A DNA stretch of 64,000 nt from Dicyema japonicum (GCA_011109175.1 RDEW01000004.1:1785788-1849787); one strand, 5' to 3'; shown: positions 47,037-57,857, counted from the stretch's first letter. Notes: generated by a model not told the origin, from the letters alone. Made by a program: numbers and translations.

Positions 47037-47116
47037 ATTCAGTAATTTTGATTGTTTCGTTGGTAATAATAATAATCGACATTATACCCTCAAACTGTCG
47101 ACTCGTTAATATCGGA

Positions 47117-47424
47117 AATGATGAATGCTGATGCAATGGAGAGTACCTTATACTTATACAGGGAAAAGTTGATGCTGTTAAACCGACTCAACTTGGAATT
47201 CATGACTGATGCAGGAGACTGGGTTCTGCAGGTTGGACGGTTTATGTATTGTGGGGTATATCTGAGATGTTTATCATGAGTTTTGACCTGGTAGTTTGGA
47301 GGAAAGAATTTTTAACATCATTTCAGGCAGTTTTCTCGGTTTTTAGGAAAGAATACTTCATGCAAGTCGTGAATTCGGTGTAACATGAAATGTCCACTTA
47401 CAGAGGTTAATGCAAAGAATTGAA
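47117..47424 (+). CDS. Candidate small host gene or exons, unidentified
   Basis: From ATG ATG at 47117: MMNADAMESTLYLYREKLML, LNRLNLEFMTDAGDWVLQ. Removing 47231-47265 (35 nt, GTTGGA...CTGAG) continues the frame into MFIMSFDLVVWRKEFLTSFQ, AVFSVFRKEYFMQVVNS; removing 47377-47402 (26 nt, GTGTAA...TTACAG) gives RLMQRIE and a stop. That two short GT-AG introns each prolong the frame supports real exons. No family recognised; it may belong with the neighbouring candidates. Confidence 0.35.
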
Positions 47425-47518
47425 TGATGTGGAAGTCTGTGGTTTTTAAATCGTATTGTTAAGAAAGCACGTGTTTCTCTCATACTTCACTCAATATTCT
47501 CTCCCTTTATCACCTCAG

Positions 47519-47725
47519 CTATGTTAACTCGTCGAATATGGATGGGAAAATTCTCGAGAAATATTCTAATGAATTTATATTTCACTCTAACAAATCTGAT
47601 GTTTATCCCTCCCAGACCCCGGAGACCATCACCGAGGAACTCATTCAGTCTCCTGTAGAGTATGAACGTGAATATTCTCGAACTACAGTTTCCCTATTCA
47701 TTAAAGGTAGATTTTTGATTTATAA
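47519..47725 (+). CDS. Candidate exon, unidentified
   Basis: After a typical acceptor (TTTATCACCTCAG) the frame runs MDGKILEKYSNEFIFHSNKS, DVYPSQTPETITEELIQSPV, EYEREYSRTTVSLFIKG up to a possible donor (AAAG|GTAGAT, 47706). A SINE begins about 20 bp further on, so it would lie within the following intron or has interrupted the gene. Function unknown. Confidence 0.35.
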
Positions 47726-48037
47726 GGATATTCTGGCATAGTGGTTAGGTGTCGGGCTAAAGTGGCTTAGGTTACGGGTTCGATTCTCGCTGCTGTTCAC
47801 CTGGTGGAAGGTTCCACGCATATACGATGCTAAAAAGGATTGACGAGTGACGCGTCATCAGTGGACTCTCACTGCGGAACATGATTGTCTAGAAAGGACC
47901 TACACACAAGAAAGAAAAAAGAAGTGAATATCTACGATTAGTTAAAATTAACTGTTCTTTACTTAAATAAAGTGTGTGTCCTGCCTATGCTGAGCTATAA
48001 ATATTATGGCTCTCGTGAAAAGGCTTTATTATTATTA
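47726..48037 (+). repeat. tRNA-derived SINE, copy 3, near full length
   Basis: Polymerase III boxes: TGGCATAGTGGT (A box, 47734-47745) and GGTTCGATTCT (B box, 47777-47787). Then the body GACGAGTGACGCGTCATCAG, CTCACTGCGGAAC, TTGTCTAGAAAGGACC, the tail GATTAGTTAAAATTAACTGT, AAATAAAGTGTGTGTCC, TATAAATATTATGGCTCTCG and an (ATT)n end at 48036. This copy shows the full order of the family: tRNA head, body, tail, ATT repeat. The ATT ending suggests mobilisation by a LINE that ends the same way. Confidence 0.85.
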
Positions 48038-51000
48038 AGGATATTCTCAAAAAACAGAATTCCCTACAACGAAAATTGTGTACATTTCAAGGTTGTGATC
48101 AGTCTGATTATAGCTGTTGTCTCACTCTGTAGGGACGTTAGAAAGTCGGCCTTGGCTTCTCTATTCTAGTACTCTCTCCCAATGTTAGATAAGTAAATGA
48201 GTTTTGTTGGAATATCTGACTGACGACAAGACCAATATTTTTGAGATTACGGATTTGATGACCACGTTGAATATTCCCTTGAAGACCAGAGTTGTGTTGT
48301 CCTGGTTATTACCTGGTAGTCGCTGATGTTTACGATAGAATTATTTTGGGGAGACTTCAGACTCCAAAGTCAGTTGGAAAGTACAAAAATTGACCATCTG
48401 CTATATTTGAATCCTTGTTGACATGCTCGGTCCTCGAAGAATGGAAACTGGTGACTATCAAAAATCCCATTTCCTCTCAGAAATACATCTGTTGTTTTTG
48501 GCTCATCCAAGTTCTTTCGAGTAACTCTCCTCTTACGTGGAGACTCACAGAGCAAATACAGAAAGTAATGCCTTCGAAAAGACTCACCAGTTTCACGGAA
48601 ATTGGTGAGAATGCCAGCCTCCTCCACGTCTATTACATTAAGAATATTATTAAACTCCGATAGGTGTTGACAAGTGGGAATATTAGTGTATGTGTGATTG
48701 TTATTGTAGTACACTACATTGTTAGGAAGGATTAGGGGGTTCTCTGTTCATTGGTTATATTGAGACTATGTAGATTAATACGATGGGGTACTGACTGACT
48801 CCCTTTTGCGACTAGTGATGTGCTTGAGTGATAAGAAATAGCTATATTGGCTTATTGAGCTGTAGAGTTGTGTTAATCACAGTGCTCTTTGTAATTATGT
48901 CCCATATCAACTCCCGCTTGAAAGTCGATCGGAAATGTGCTCACGTGGTAAGAAATTGTTGATAATGTACTCCAACGGTAAGATATGGGGTTCATGGTAA
49001 ATGAGACTATTGTGAGGACCATATTTGTGAGATTATGGATTACATTCACTCCTCCCTGGAATCCTTGGATCAGATTAGTGATGTTTGTAAGCATGAATTG
49101 CCTCTACCGAAAAGGTTGGATAATTGGACTCGTTACAATTCCAGATCCGTCAGCCATGTTTGTGGAGCTGATTTTTACTATGTTGGTCACTGCACGTACT
49201 TTTCGAATTCCATATTAAATTTGGTGTTAGGTTGGTTCCTAAAGTGGATGATTACTCCAATATTGTGTGGTAGTGATATTTAGTCTATTATACCCAATTT
49301 GCAAGACTTTCTCCACTATTGATGCCTTTGGTGGTACAACTTTGGTCGAAATTACTCGAGTATTGATCTGGCGGTATTTTATGCATTATTTGTTGATGTG
49401 GGGAAGCTGAACTGTTGCATTAGATAATAGAAAATGTATGTCCTGAGACTTTAGATTAGCACTCCGTCACAGCAAAGCATAAATGACCGCAATTGTGATT
49501 CGACTGACGGCTTTTAGAAAGTTGTCCACATAGACTGGGATTACTTGGTATCTTTTACAACACAGCTGCAATTATTTAGTATAAAAGGTAGACTTTGGTC
49601 CTCAAATTGTTAGTTTGAAGACAGAGCTGTCAGAATTCAGGCTTATTCTGAGGTAGATTTTTGACGGTTCTGAATGAGGTAAGGGTACCATCTGAGTATC
49701 TCGTTTTTTTCTCCCCCTCTATGAGTACTTCTTCGTTGTTAATAGAAGTTTCAATAAAATGAGACTGAATTATACGACACTGGCTGCATACAAGACTGGA
49801 CATTTTCTGCCATTGAGGCGGTCTGTAGAGAACTCACGTTAGAGAAGTGGAATTGTGAGTTTGAGTGTTACCTTGACATGATCTCTTCTGATACTATGAC
49901 TGATGGACAGGACTGTAAAGTTGGAGGTTGTTGTCATAGTAGGTCTATTGGAGTCGTAATGGATTCGTTTCACTTTGAATAAATATAATTGATGATTTGC
50001 GAACGTACACTCCTTCCAATGTTGTTTTGGACAGGGAAGACGAGGGTGACCAAGAATTGTTCTTCGATAGGTAAGCCATGATTAGAAGAGGTGACAGGCC
50101 TGTTATGGTGAGCCCTAAGTAATCGAGTTTAATCTACAAGACATTAATGTCATATTTGAAGATTATGTACTATCTGATTAACAAAGTACCCCTTCCTGTC
50201 ATTTCTAGCCAAGAGTCACCAAAAGAGCAATTCATAAGTCCAGTGAGGTCGACAAACTGAGACTTCTGGATTTATCGGAATAATGCCGCTGGGTAATCCA
50301 AGTTTTGATAAAAAGTAAAGCATTCTTTAATCATCTCGAAGTCTCCATTTATGGGGCCGATCAACTGTTTCTGGGGGCATAGGAGTAAACAAAGTTCCAT
50401 GATGAAGCAATGGGCTAACTGTCAAAAATAGTAAACTCCTGTAGTTTATTCTGTCAGGAATAATACACATCTTCTCAAATTCGCCATTCAAACATGAATT
50501 TTTCTTAGTGAATTGCAATTTCAGTTCGTTATTCTGGAGTCTCAAATGGATGAAATTGAAGTTATACAAATCATCCTAATCGGAACGTTAGTCAAGCAGT
50601 AAATATTCCCACCTTCAGAACCCACAGAAACGATAGAGTTCTTGTTGTCTATTTCCGCAGTTTCCAGATTCATTCTGAACTCGTTAACAACTGTAGCAGA
50701 ATACACGTTATAAAAGTTATTCCAGTTGAAAAAAAACGAGGATATTTTTGGGGTCCAGCCAACAGAATGAGTCCAGATTGGGAGTCGAATTCTTGTACTT
50801 GAGGTATTTCTTAAATTGATTATGTGACAAATTCATCAGGCAGGATTGCAGAAACGAGTCAGATATGGGTTTTTCAAAAAAGCTTATAAGTCAATGTTTA
50901 AAGAATGTGTTCTCGGCCCTCTGATTCTGGAAAGTGGGGACGAAAACGTTGAGGAATCAGGAATAGTACTTGTTTGAGAGCTCATAAAAGTCCTTGCAGT

Positions 51001-51290
51001 TGGAAATTACGTAAAAGAAGACTTGGTTGTGCCGTTTTAGGATGAATTTATGTTGTCTCTGTGATTAGTCACCACATTGGATTTGTCGAAATATTATAAT
51101 TTTTCTTGAACGATTAATTTCCTGGTTTTAAAATTCCTGAATAAAAAAGCACAAAACAGTAATTTAAAACATTGCCTGCACACAAACAAGGGCAAGGATT
51201 ATCCAGTCGTATAGTTCAAATAAGGGAATTGTCGATTATTGTTGGCTAGAAATATAATTAGAAATTTTAAAATGAAATAAATGTTAGGAA
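48038..51290 (+). other. Possible exons of unidentified plus-strand gene(s)
   Basis: Open segments with plausible short introns occur at 49506-49597 (DWDYLVSFTTQLQLFSIK), then a 33-nt gap, 49620-49650 (DRAVRIQAYSE), a 26-nt GTAGAT...ATGAG gap, and 49679-49758 (VRVPSEYLVFFSPSMSTSSL...), keeping one frame. Further open segments lie at 49783-49958 (TFSAIEAVCRELTLEKWN...), 50036-50070 and 50860-51100 (several stops). A minus frame at 48370-48714 competes. I could not assemble a complete gene or name a product. Confidence 0.3.
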
Positions 51291-51302
51291 ATTAAAACCA
51301 AG

Positions 51303-51850
51303 TTAATTTTGTTCAATAATGAAGTTCTTATATTCTTTATCAGACAAAAGATGATTTTTCCCCACATTTGGGACCAATTTGAGTCTAAAAATCCAAACTT
51401 GTAGTAATAATTCAGATAACCATTATTATGCTCTGATTTGTCTAAAAGGGAGGGCTTGTCTATCAAATCATCGTTGATTTCAGTAACGGTTCCCTCCACT
51501 GGTGAGTAAACACTACTAGCCTCCTTTACACTCTCCACGGTGAGACAAGTCTCTATTGACCTTATTTTAGTAATAACCGTTTTTTCTGAAAAAGTTTCCA
51601 ATCTTCGGCAATTCGACGTAAACAATATCCCCCAAACTTTCCTAAGCATCAATAGAGAGGAGCACGGTTCCATAGGCAGTCAATCCGACGGATCCCACGT
51701 TCTTGTCGATGTCAATCCATTCGTGAGTCTTGGTGTAAAACCGATCTAACGAAAGTTACTTACTTTACTACTAAGTAAAGCTGGAGACGAATATAGAAAA
51801 CGAATATTTGAGAAATTAATAGAATGCGTTACTATTTTGTTAAGCCTCAT
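51303..51850 (-). CDS. GCSH: Glycine cleavage system H protein, mitochondrial
   Basis: The H protein carries the aminomethyl group on a lipoyl-lysine between the P, T and L proteins of the mitochondrial glycine cleavage complex. Five exons (51850-51769, 51745-51666, 51641-51578, 51552-51421, 51397-51303) join in phase to 150 residues. The introns are 23, 24, 25 and 23 nt, all GT...AG, some with TACTA- or TTACTAC-like branch sites. Motifs: a basic, acid-free leader (MRLNKIVTHSINFSNIRFLY) for mitochondrial import; RFYTKTHEWIDID; GSVGLTAYGTESLGDIVYVE; LPKIG; VESVKEASSVYSPVEGTVTE with the lipoylated Lys at about residue 85; and LLSDKEYKNF at the end. Residue spacing across every splice junction equals that of the family, which is the proof of the introns. 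Length is normal for the family (mature part about 125). An intact, probably functional gene. The stop is TAA and the standard code holds. Confidence 0.95.
51398..51420 (-). other. GCSH intron 4, 23 nt
   Basis: Starts GTTATCTGAATT and ends ACTACAAG. Its length keeps the unspliced frame open, but only splicing restores the W-x-x-x-x-L pattern (NNVWIFRLKL) of H proteins. Confidence 0.9.
51553..51577 (-). other. GCSH intron 3, 25 nt
   Basis: Starts GTTATTACTAAAATAAG and ends TCAATAG, with a TACTAAA branch-like site. Splits a Glu codon (G|AG). Without removal the frame meets a TAA. Confidence 0.9.
51642..51665 (-). other. GCSH intron 2, 24 nt
   Basis: Starts GTGCTCCTC and ends GATGCTTAG. Removal joins ...AYGT to ESLGD, matching the F-A-Q-E-A-L-G-D stretch of H proteins residue for residue. 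Confidence 0.9.
51746..51768 (-). other. GCSH intron 1, 23 nt
   Basis: Starts GTAAAGTAAG and ends TTTCGTTAG. Splits an Asn codon (A|AT) between the leader and RFYTKTHEW. Confidence 0.9.
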
Positions 51851-52614
51851 TTAGAAAATTCAAATTTTTAAATAAATTAATCTTTTAATCAAATTATATT
51901 AAAATTATAGTATCGATATTTAATAAATTTATTAGACCTATTATCTGTTTACAAAAAGAAGACAGAACTTTTCTAAAATTATACCTCCTGACGTGGTTTT
52001 CACAAAAGGTGGTTTGTTGACCGCAGCAAAATACTACTCTTTAATCATTCCGAAATAATTCGGATTTTTATCAGAATTTATAGGCGACGGAATCACTGTA
52101 AAGAGGTAAGGATTTAGTATTTATTTTAGGCAACAAAAATCTGTATGCAGACACTGTTTTGAAGTTTACTATATTTGCAGTTGTAGGCCCTGTCACTAGA
52201 TTTGTAAAACTGTCAACAAAAGCTCTCATTTTCACAGAATGTCTTCTATGAATTTTCAGGCGAGCACAATCAAATCCTGATTATTCTAAAAAATTTGACT
52301 TCAAAAAACTAAAAAGGCCTGATTAACCAAATTTCTTGCTTCGTGGAGAGTTCAGAAAATAACGGGGTATATTCATTTTTAGAAAAGCTTTCATTCATAA
52401 AAATCTCTGAAGATGACTGGAACAAAAAACAGCTTTTAGTATTCTCCGTAAAAGTAAAGGGTGAAGTAAAGTATATATAAACTATAGTTTTATCCGTGCT
52501 GCGGTTCTACCATTTTTTGTCCAATGCATCCTCTCTCAAGTCGTCAAGTTGTTTTCCACATTTAGTATCCGAGGAAGCGAGACTCGTGGGGGTTATCAGA
52601 AATGTGGCTCACTC
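51851..52614 (-). other. Likely further exons of the upstream gene
   Basis: Between the open exons at 52615-53052 and GCSH the minus strand stays largely open in changing frames: SDTKCGKQLDDLREDALDKK, FTENTKSCFLFQSSSEIFMN, MRAFVDSFTNLVTGPTTANI...LPLYSDSVAYKF and VNKPPFVKTTSGGIILEKFC with a stop near 51942. A 29-nt GTAGAA...CTATAG segment at 52509-52481 is one possible intron. I could not link all pieces in phase. Confidence 0.35.
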
Positions 52615-53052
52615 TCAGTTAAAAATCTTTCCATCGTATGTCTGAAAATGTATCCATTCCATTCTTATTTCTAAGCCAGTCTCAGTCGAAACGTCATGGG
52701 TCATTGGAAAAAGGTCACTAACCCCGCTGAACTGCATCGGATTGCTTATCACGAGATAAGTGGAAATAATAAGCAAGAGGAGGATTGGCTTATTGATCAC
52801 ATTTCCGTACAAATCGAGAAGGGGAAATGAATTTTCATTTGGACTGCAGCCACCTATGATTTCCTATTTTTTTAAATTCTTATACGAATATCCAAGACTC
52901 AAAGGGTTTCCATAAAAAATGAACGAATATTACACCACCGGAGAGATCAGCATACTTCCAGCTGTAAATTTCACGATTTTCTTTACCGGGCATAGTTGTC
53001 CCTAGGTTTTAATGATTTTTTATCAGTCTGTTCAAGGTTCTTGGGACGAACA
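52615..53052 (-). CDS. Unidentified membrane or secreted protein, partial
   Basis: Three exons join in phase: 53052-52987 (after acceptor CTTTTCTCAG; VRPKNLEQTDKKSLKPRDNY), 52961-52886 (WKYADLSGGVIFVHFLWKPF...) and 52863-52615 (EIIGGCSPNENSFPLLDLYG, then NKPILLLLIISTYLVI). The introns are 25 nt (52986-52962, GTAAAG...TTACAG) and 22 nt (52885-52864, GTATAA...AATAG). The run of Leu/Ile would span a membrane. The third exon ends at a TGA; coding-like sequence continues beyond it, so this may be a missed intron or a real stop. It lies upstream of GCSH on the same strand, with under 1 kb between them. No family recognised. Confidence 0.5.
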
Positions 53053-55073
53053 CTGAGAAAAGGTAAGATGGTTTTTAAAGGAAACTATTGTTTTTTAATG
53101 CATATTATTTGTATTATTTCTTAAGAGTATCTCGTATTATAACTTTTCTTAATTTTTCAAAATATTGGTCATGTTTTACTCTTTTAGAAGGGTGATTGCT
53201 TCATTTGACAGAGTATTATTGCACATTATGGAATACGGCTTTTTTACTACTAGGACTTTCCATCCTCCAATATATAAATACACCTCTCAAGTTGGGAAAC
53301 ACTAACTTAGAGTACTTCTATATAGATATTAACTTATTAATAACACAAAGAAAGATATATAAAAAATACTAAAGTTAGTAGTAATCTAATATGTCGCAAT
53401 CGCTGTGAAATATAGAGCACTATACAAGATTCGTCAATGTCAAAAATAACTTTAGTATAAGACACAATTCCTCCTAAGGATTTTGTCCACAATGGTTAGC
53501 GTTATGCATCTCTTTGGCAATTATCTGCGTCTCTTTGATGTTGTGTAAGACAATTACTAAATTGTGATTATGTTTGAAATCTTCGAGATAGAGCTTTCCG
53601 TCTATCAGAAAGAAGGTTTCAGCCTTTTGTTAAAGTTTATACTTCCTATCTGATGATACTTAAACGTTTTGTTATTCTAGGAAACATTTTTAGCATCTCT
53701 CTTATTATTTACGATCACTTTATTTGGCATCAAAACAACGAGTTGCTACTTTTTTAATTTAATCATCAAAAAGTTTCAAGTTGTATAAGAAAAATCATTC
53801 AATATCCAAAAGTTCTTCCAGAACCGAAAGAATGGGAAAGGTTCAATCCAGTTTTGAGAATCTCAATTGGAGTAGGAAAAAATATTCTTTTTCATTCCAC
53901 TTTATCACTGGGAACACTTGAGACATTCTGATCACATGCTCCCATTCTAGTAGAACATGAGAAGGATAAAATCTTCAACTAAGTAGTCACATGACACAAT
54001 TCTTCGTAGTTGATAGTCCCACTTTCCCTCATTAAAATATTTAATGCCTTCTAGGAGTTATTATTAAAGGTCAGTGATATGACAATGCCCAGTGGACCTG
54101 TAGATTGAAGAGTCTTCTTAGTTTTTTCCATAGTACATTTATTTTGATCGATTATTTTTGATGTACAGGTTTCTTGAGTGTAACTTTCTAGAAGGCTATC
54201 CAAGTAATCCCTTATAAGATCTTAAACTTATTTACTCTCCGGATCAATTTCCCTGTGAGAACATTTAATTTTCTATTATTGATATAATTATAAAGTAGAA
54301 CGGCCAATTGGCTGGTAAGCTAGTTGGTTGGCCAGATTGGTAGAAATTCGATATTCCCCGACATAAAAAAAGGCAACTAGCAATCGAATTTTTAGTTGAA
54401 ACATTTTAAAAACAAAAATTGTACGATTTAATATAGATTTAAAAAATTTTCTTGTCTTGAATTAAAGCCATCATACATCGACCCAATTATATTTTTTACT
54501 CATAAATTTTTATTTTTAAAATACAAAATCATTGTGACTTCTGATCCTGCATATTTATTAGAAGATTTGGGATGTCTGGTTTATGCTAGTGAGGACTACG
54601 CATATGCCTTCTTTCGAAGCCGATTCCTATACCTGGTTTTCGAATCTGGGAGATGTGACATTGTACCTTTGCATAAATAAGTTGTCATTTTTGTATGAGT
54701 ATGTGCAGACATGGTATAAATGCACAGGTCTAAAATCTCAGCACCATATATACCTCCTTTACCTCACATCAATGCAGAAATTCAGATCAATAGACATGTT
54801 CTGAGTGTTTTGTGAAATGATTTTCTGTTTAGCCACAAATTGTTGTTATTAATCCAGAAATATTTCTTGGATTCTAAAAAACAGAAAATAACTACTTCTT
54901 GAAGTATACAAAATATTTGTTACAATCAAATCACTTTCGTAAAGAGACTCAGTTTTCCTTATGTCTTTCCAGCTGATTGAACAATTCCTTGTTTTATCTT
55001 CGATAATTCTACAGAAACAGAGTTCATCCAGAATCAGCATAAGAGAAAAAAGACTCTATACTTGCTTGTGTGG
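53053..55073. other. No gene supported
   Basis: May contain the missing 5' exons of the minus-strand gene near 53.1 kb. A plus frame at 54583-54804 is unassigned. Otherwise AT-rich and featureless. Confidence 0.4.
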
Positions 55074-55168
55074 AAACCCCTCCAGTGAATGGGGAAGAGC
55101 AAACGATCCTTTTTCGTGCAGGCCTCGCACTGGGCGCCACCTAGACAGGTGGATCACATGACGCCACT
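55074..55168 (+). repeat. GGGCGCC dispersed repeat, copy B
   Basis: AAACCCCTCCAGTGAATGGG, GAGCAAACGATCCTTTTTCG, GCACTGGGCGCCACCTAG, ACAGGTGGATCACATGACGCCAC. Closest to copy A at 11021-11130, with about 85-90% identity by eye over nearly 90 bp. Confidence 0.75.
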
Positions 55169-55707
55169 CTAATAGCGAAAAAGAAAGGGGGTGTCTTCTT
55201 CATTTCAGATTCGAAGAATCGCTTTGGTCAGATTCTTATGTCAAATTGGATTTACTAGATATCCAATGAATCTCAATGCATGAAACATCAAAAGCCTGTT
55301 CGTCCGAATGTAAATCTCACACTTGAACAGTTTTTGTTAAACGAAAAATTTATGCCGCTACTTTTTAGATTTCGCCACTGCAATGTTTCAAGAATAAGTA
55401 TTCGTGCATTCTATGAGGTAATTTTATCTTTGCATATGAATTTAAAGAGGTTCCTCTATCGAACGATCATTATTTAGAAAAGTTCAAAATATGGCTTGTG
55501 ATATCATGCTCCACCAATTTTCTCAGTTCTTTCCTCCCTAATTTGCATCAGTGAACACTCGACAAACTAGATCGTCGATTCTTCTATATTTATTTACCCC
55601 CTGGGCTCTTCAAGTCAAGAAAACAGGTGGCTAACAGGAAAATAACTATCAATGACATGCGCTCACAGAGATCAGTCTTCAATGCGAGAACCCATCCATT
55701 TGAATAA
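55169..55707. other. No gene supported
   Basis: No recognised motif; a 65-codon plus frame (55280-55477) is unassigned. Confidence 0.45.
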
Positions 55708-55813
55708 CGATTAGTTAAAATTAACTGTTCTTTACTTAAATAAAGTGTGTGTCCTACTATGCGGAGCTATAAATATTATGGCTCTCGTGAAAAGGCTTTA
55801 TTATTATTATTTT
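55708..55813 (+). repeat. tRNA-derived SINE, copy 5, 3' tail only
   Basis: CGATTAGTTAAAATTAACTG to an (ATT)n end, nearly identical to the tail of copy 3. It runs straight into the 3' end of a minus-strand PHD/RT LINE, so the two retroposons are end to end. Confidence 0.8.
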
Positions 55814-55816
55814 AGT

Positions 55817-56505
55817 TGCCGCTCTCACCGCGTGGCTGTTTCCTCTCAGAATGCAGCGAAATTCGCTCAAACAGCCAGCGGCGTTCGTGGAGATCTCCAG
55901 TGCATGAGGTTTTCTGGTTTCCAAGACGTCCAATAAACTCGAGTGTAGAGGGGGAGCATGATCCGGAAGTCTCCATAGCAAGGGGAACAAATTTGACATT
56001 ATCGGGAAGGTCGACGTACTTTTTCGAGTTCAGCCTTCTCCGCCTTGACGGCTGCAGAGCAGGCCCTGAAGCACACTAGTGAAGATTGTTCGGGACGAAC
56101 GTGTCTGTACATGTCACGTCCCAAACAAGTGGTTTCCCGGCCTCAAAAAAATATGGTCATCCCGTCCGGTCGTTTCCCGTCACTACTGCATAACTTGACC
56201 GGTTCAAGAATGGCCGAGTCTCCAGGAGCATCCATAGCCCGCTTGACATTCTCATTCAGAGCCTTGTGCCTTGGAGATCTGCCATCGCTCCTTTTGCAGG
56301 CGAGAGGGTGCATGCCATAGCAGTCTATCAGGATGGAAATTAGCTTACAAATATAATCTGATGTTGCTGACCAAATTCGGAATTTATCAGAAGGTGTGCT
56401 TGCTGTAGTATTGATTTTTATCTCTAAACGATATTTTCTACAGGTGAGGGGTAAAATGATCTTTCTGCTATCAAAAAAAGGTGAGGGAGCATGAGGGTTC
56501 ACTCC
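55817..56505 (-). pseudogene. PHD/RT-type LINE, C-terminal third
   Basis: Minus strand: CYGMHPLACKRSDGRSPRHK (putative zinc motif), ALNENVKRAMDAPGDSAILE, DGKRPDGMTIF (56180-56143), a short frameshift, then pieces equivalent to the A-x-x-A-E-x-x-K stretch and finally ERRWLFERISLHSERKQPRG-like sequence at 55900-55830 corresponding to the WLFERISLAILRGNSHAV end at 18.2 kb. It ends in GGCAACTAAAATAATAATAA, shared 3' sequence of the family with an ATT-type tail. Confidence 0.7.
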
Positions 56506-56903
56506 CCCTGTTAGAAGAGGTAGGAATCAATAATTTAAATGGTAATTCAATGAGATGAAATGTATGAGTCATAATTATAACATATTAAATTTTGGAGATG
56601 GAAACGTCTCCCGTTATGATCTTTTTCTACCATTCCCAATAATCCGTTAAATATCCGGTCGTCTCCAACCTTTGAACTCTTTTCAAATTTTCCGAGTTCT
56701 TCGTCAGGACAACCTAAAGAACAATTAGAAAAGGTCGATGGTCCTTCATATCCAATTAACTAATACCTCAGAGTACTGAATATAAATGTATCCATTACCC
56801 ACGGTTGCAGAAGCAGAGACCATCCAATATCAGACACAAGTCCATACAGATTCGGAAGGAAGGGAAGAATACATTTAGTCTTTTCAGTTTTGGGAGCACA
56901 TCC
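56506..56903. other. No gene supported
   Basis: AT-rich; a minus frame at 56760-56980 overlaps the next repeat fragment and has no known motif. Confidence 0.45.
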
Positions 56904-56950
56904 AGTGTAGCAGGGGAGAGCGAATAATCCTTTTCGTGCACCCAAGGCAC
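56904..56950 (+). repeat. GGGCGCC dispersed repeat, fragment F
   Basis: GGGGAGAGCGAATAATCC, TTTTCGTGCACCCAAGGCAC matches the 5' half of the family. Confidence 0.45.
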
Positions 56951-56959
56951 AATCACCGG

Positions 56960-57746
56960 CTGAGAGAAGAGAAGGAACAAAGGCTATGATTGTTAATCAA
57001 CGAATGAAGCGAAGATATTCCACAATGGTGGACATCCATTTCCATTCCAATATATGTCTGAAGAGCCTCCATCTCAAATCAGTTATCTCGGACCGGGGAT
57101 CAACATCATATAAAGCTTCCTCGTCATTTTCTTTGGCCAATTCAGTCCAGCAATGTCCTGAGCTCCCTTCGATTAAATGAGTTTATCTAGACTTGATTAT
57201 CCTCGGACATCCCCCACGTTGACAAATTGTACAATAAAACTGGTTAAAAAGTGTCATATACCCTTAGCCGGAATAATCACTTGATTGTGTTCTGTCAGTT
57301 CTTTTTAGTTTGTTTAGAGCAGCTGTTCGAGGTAACAATCTCCTCACTGTCTCCATGTAAGGACCCAAACTTATTGGCCATGTTCCATAGCTTATCCAAT
57401 CTTCTTTGCATCCTTTTGATGAAATGAAATTATTCCAAAAACCACTAAAATTGAGATTATAAAACGAAATTAAGACATGATCAGATAGTTCTGTAATTGA
57501 TTAGTGGAAGGTTGAGCCGTGATATAGCTCTAGTGCAATACAAAATATCTTTATCTCCTCTAGTGGGTATAATCTCTCGCCCATCTTCTTAATGTACTCA
57601 GAAGACATCGAATACGCGAACTCTAGGAAATATGAATGCGTCGGATGCAGTAATGTCTGAGCTCGAATCCCCATGGTCCAAATTGAAGAGAAATTGGACG
57701 AGAACGTTTTTCGCAAACCTCTTATGAAAATGCACATTTTAATCAA
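56960..57746 (-). pseudogene. L2-like LINE, RT C-terminal part
   Basis: On the minus strand pieces read FIKRMQRRLDKLWNMANKFG, YDTF.PVLLYNLSTWGMSED and INSFNRRELRTLLD, matching the RT-to-C-terminus connection of the 60.7-kb element (YIKPVLMYNSGTLGVTELEL, IFHRKQLRNLMGL). Upstream (57746-57501) an open frame of 81 codons may be the thumb. Stops and frameshifts throughout. Confidence 0.5.
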
Positions 57747-57857
57747 AATTAATATTAATGATGAATAAAATAAAAATTTATTATTTAAATTATTAAAATA
57801 ATATTCGGCGGGTTAAAAACTGTTTTCTGTAGTGCTTATTGTGATAGTTTATAACAA
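57747..57857. other. Flank of the short-intron gene
   Basis: AT-rich spacer of about 110 bp; would hold the promoter of the gene at 57858 if that gene is real. Confidence 0.3.

Noticed and set aside
35087-51100. Scattered resemblance of plus-strand frames at 35-36.6, 46.7-48.2 and 49-51.1 kb to CYFIP/Sra-1 (cytoplasmic FMR1-interacting protein)
   Set aside because: Short matches such as FEDR, LTPxE and LPLP appear in family order within each segment, but several fall in sequence that is better read as intron, the segments are in the wrong order along the window, and the similarity is too weak to trust by eye.
35087-51100. A variant genetic code with reassigned stop codons
   Set aside because: All three stops interrupt the coding-like stretches, and in GCSH every such stop is removed by a short intron. 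GCSH ends at TAA and uses the standard code.
51284-51673. A single-exon minus-strand ORF of 129 codons
   Set aside because: It is an unspliced reading through two GCSH introns; the spliced model explains the family motifs fully.
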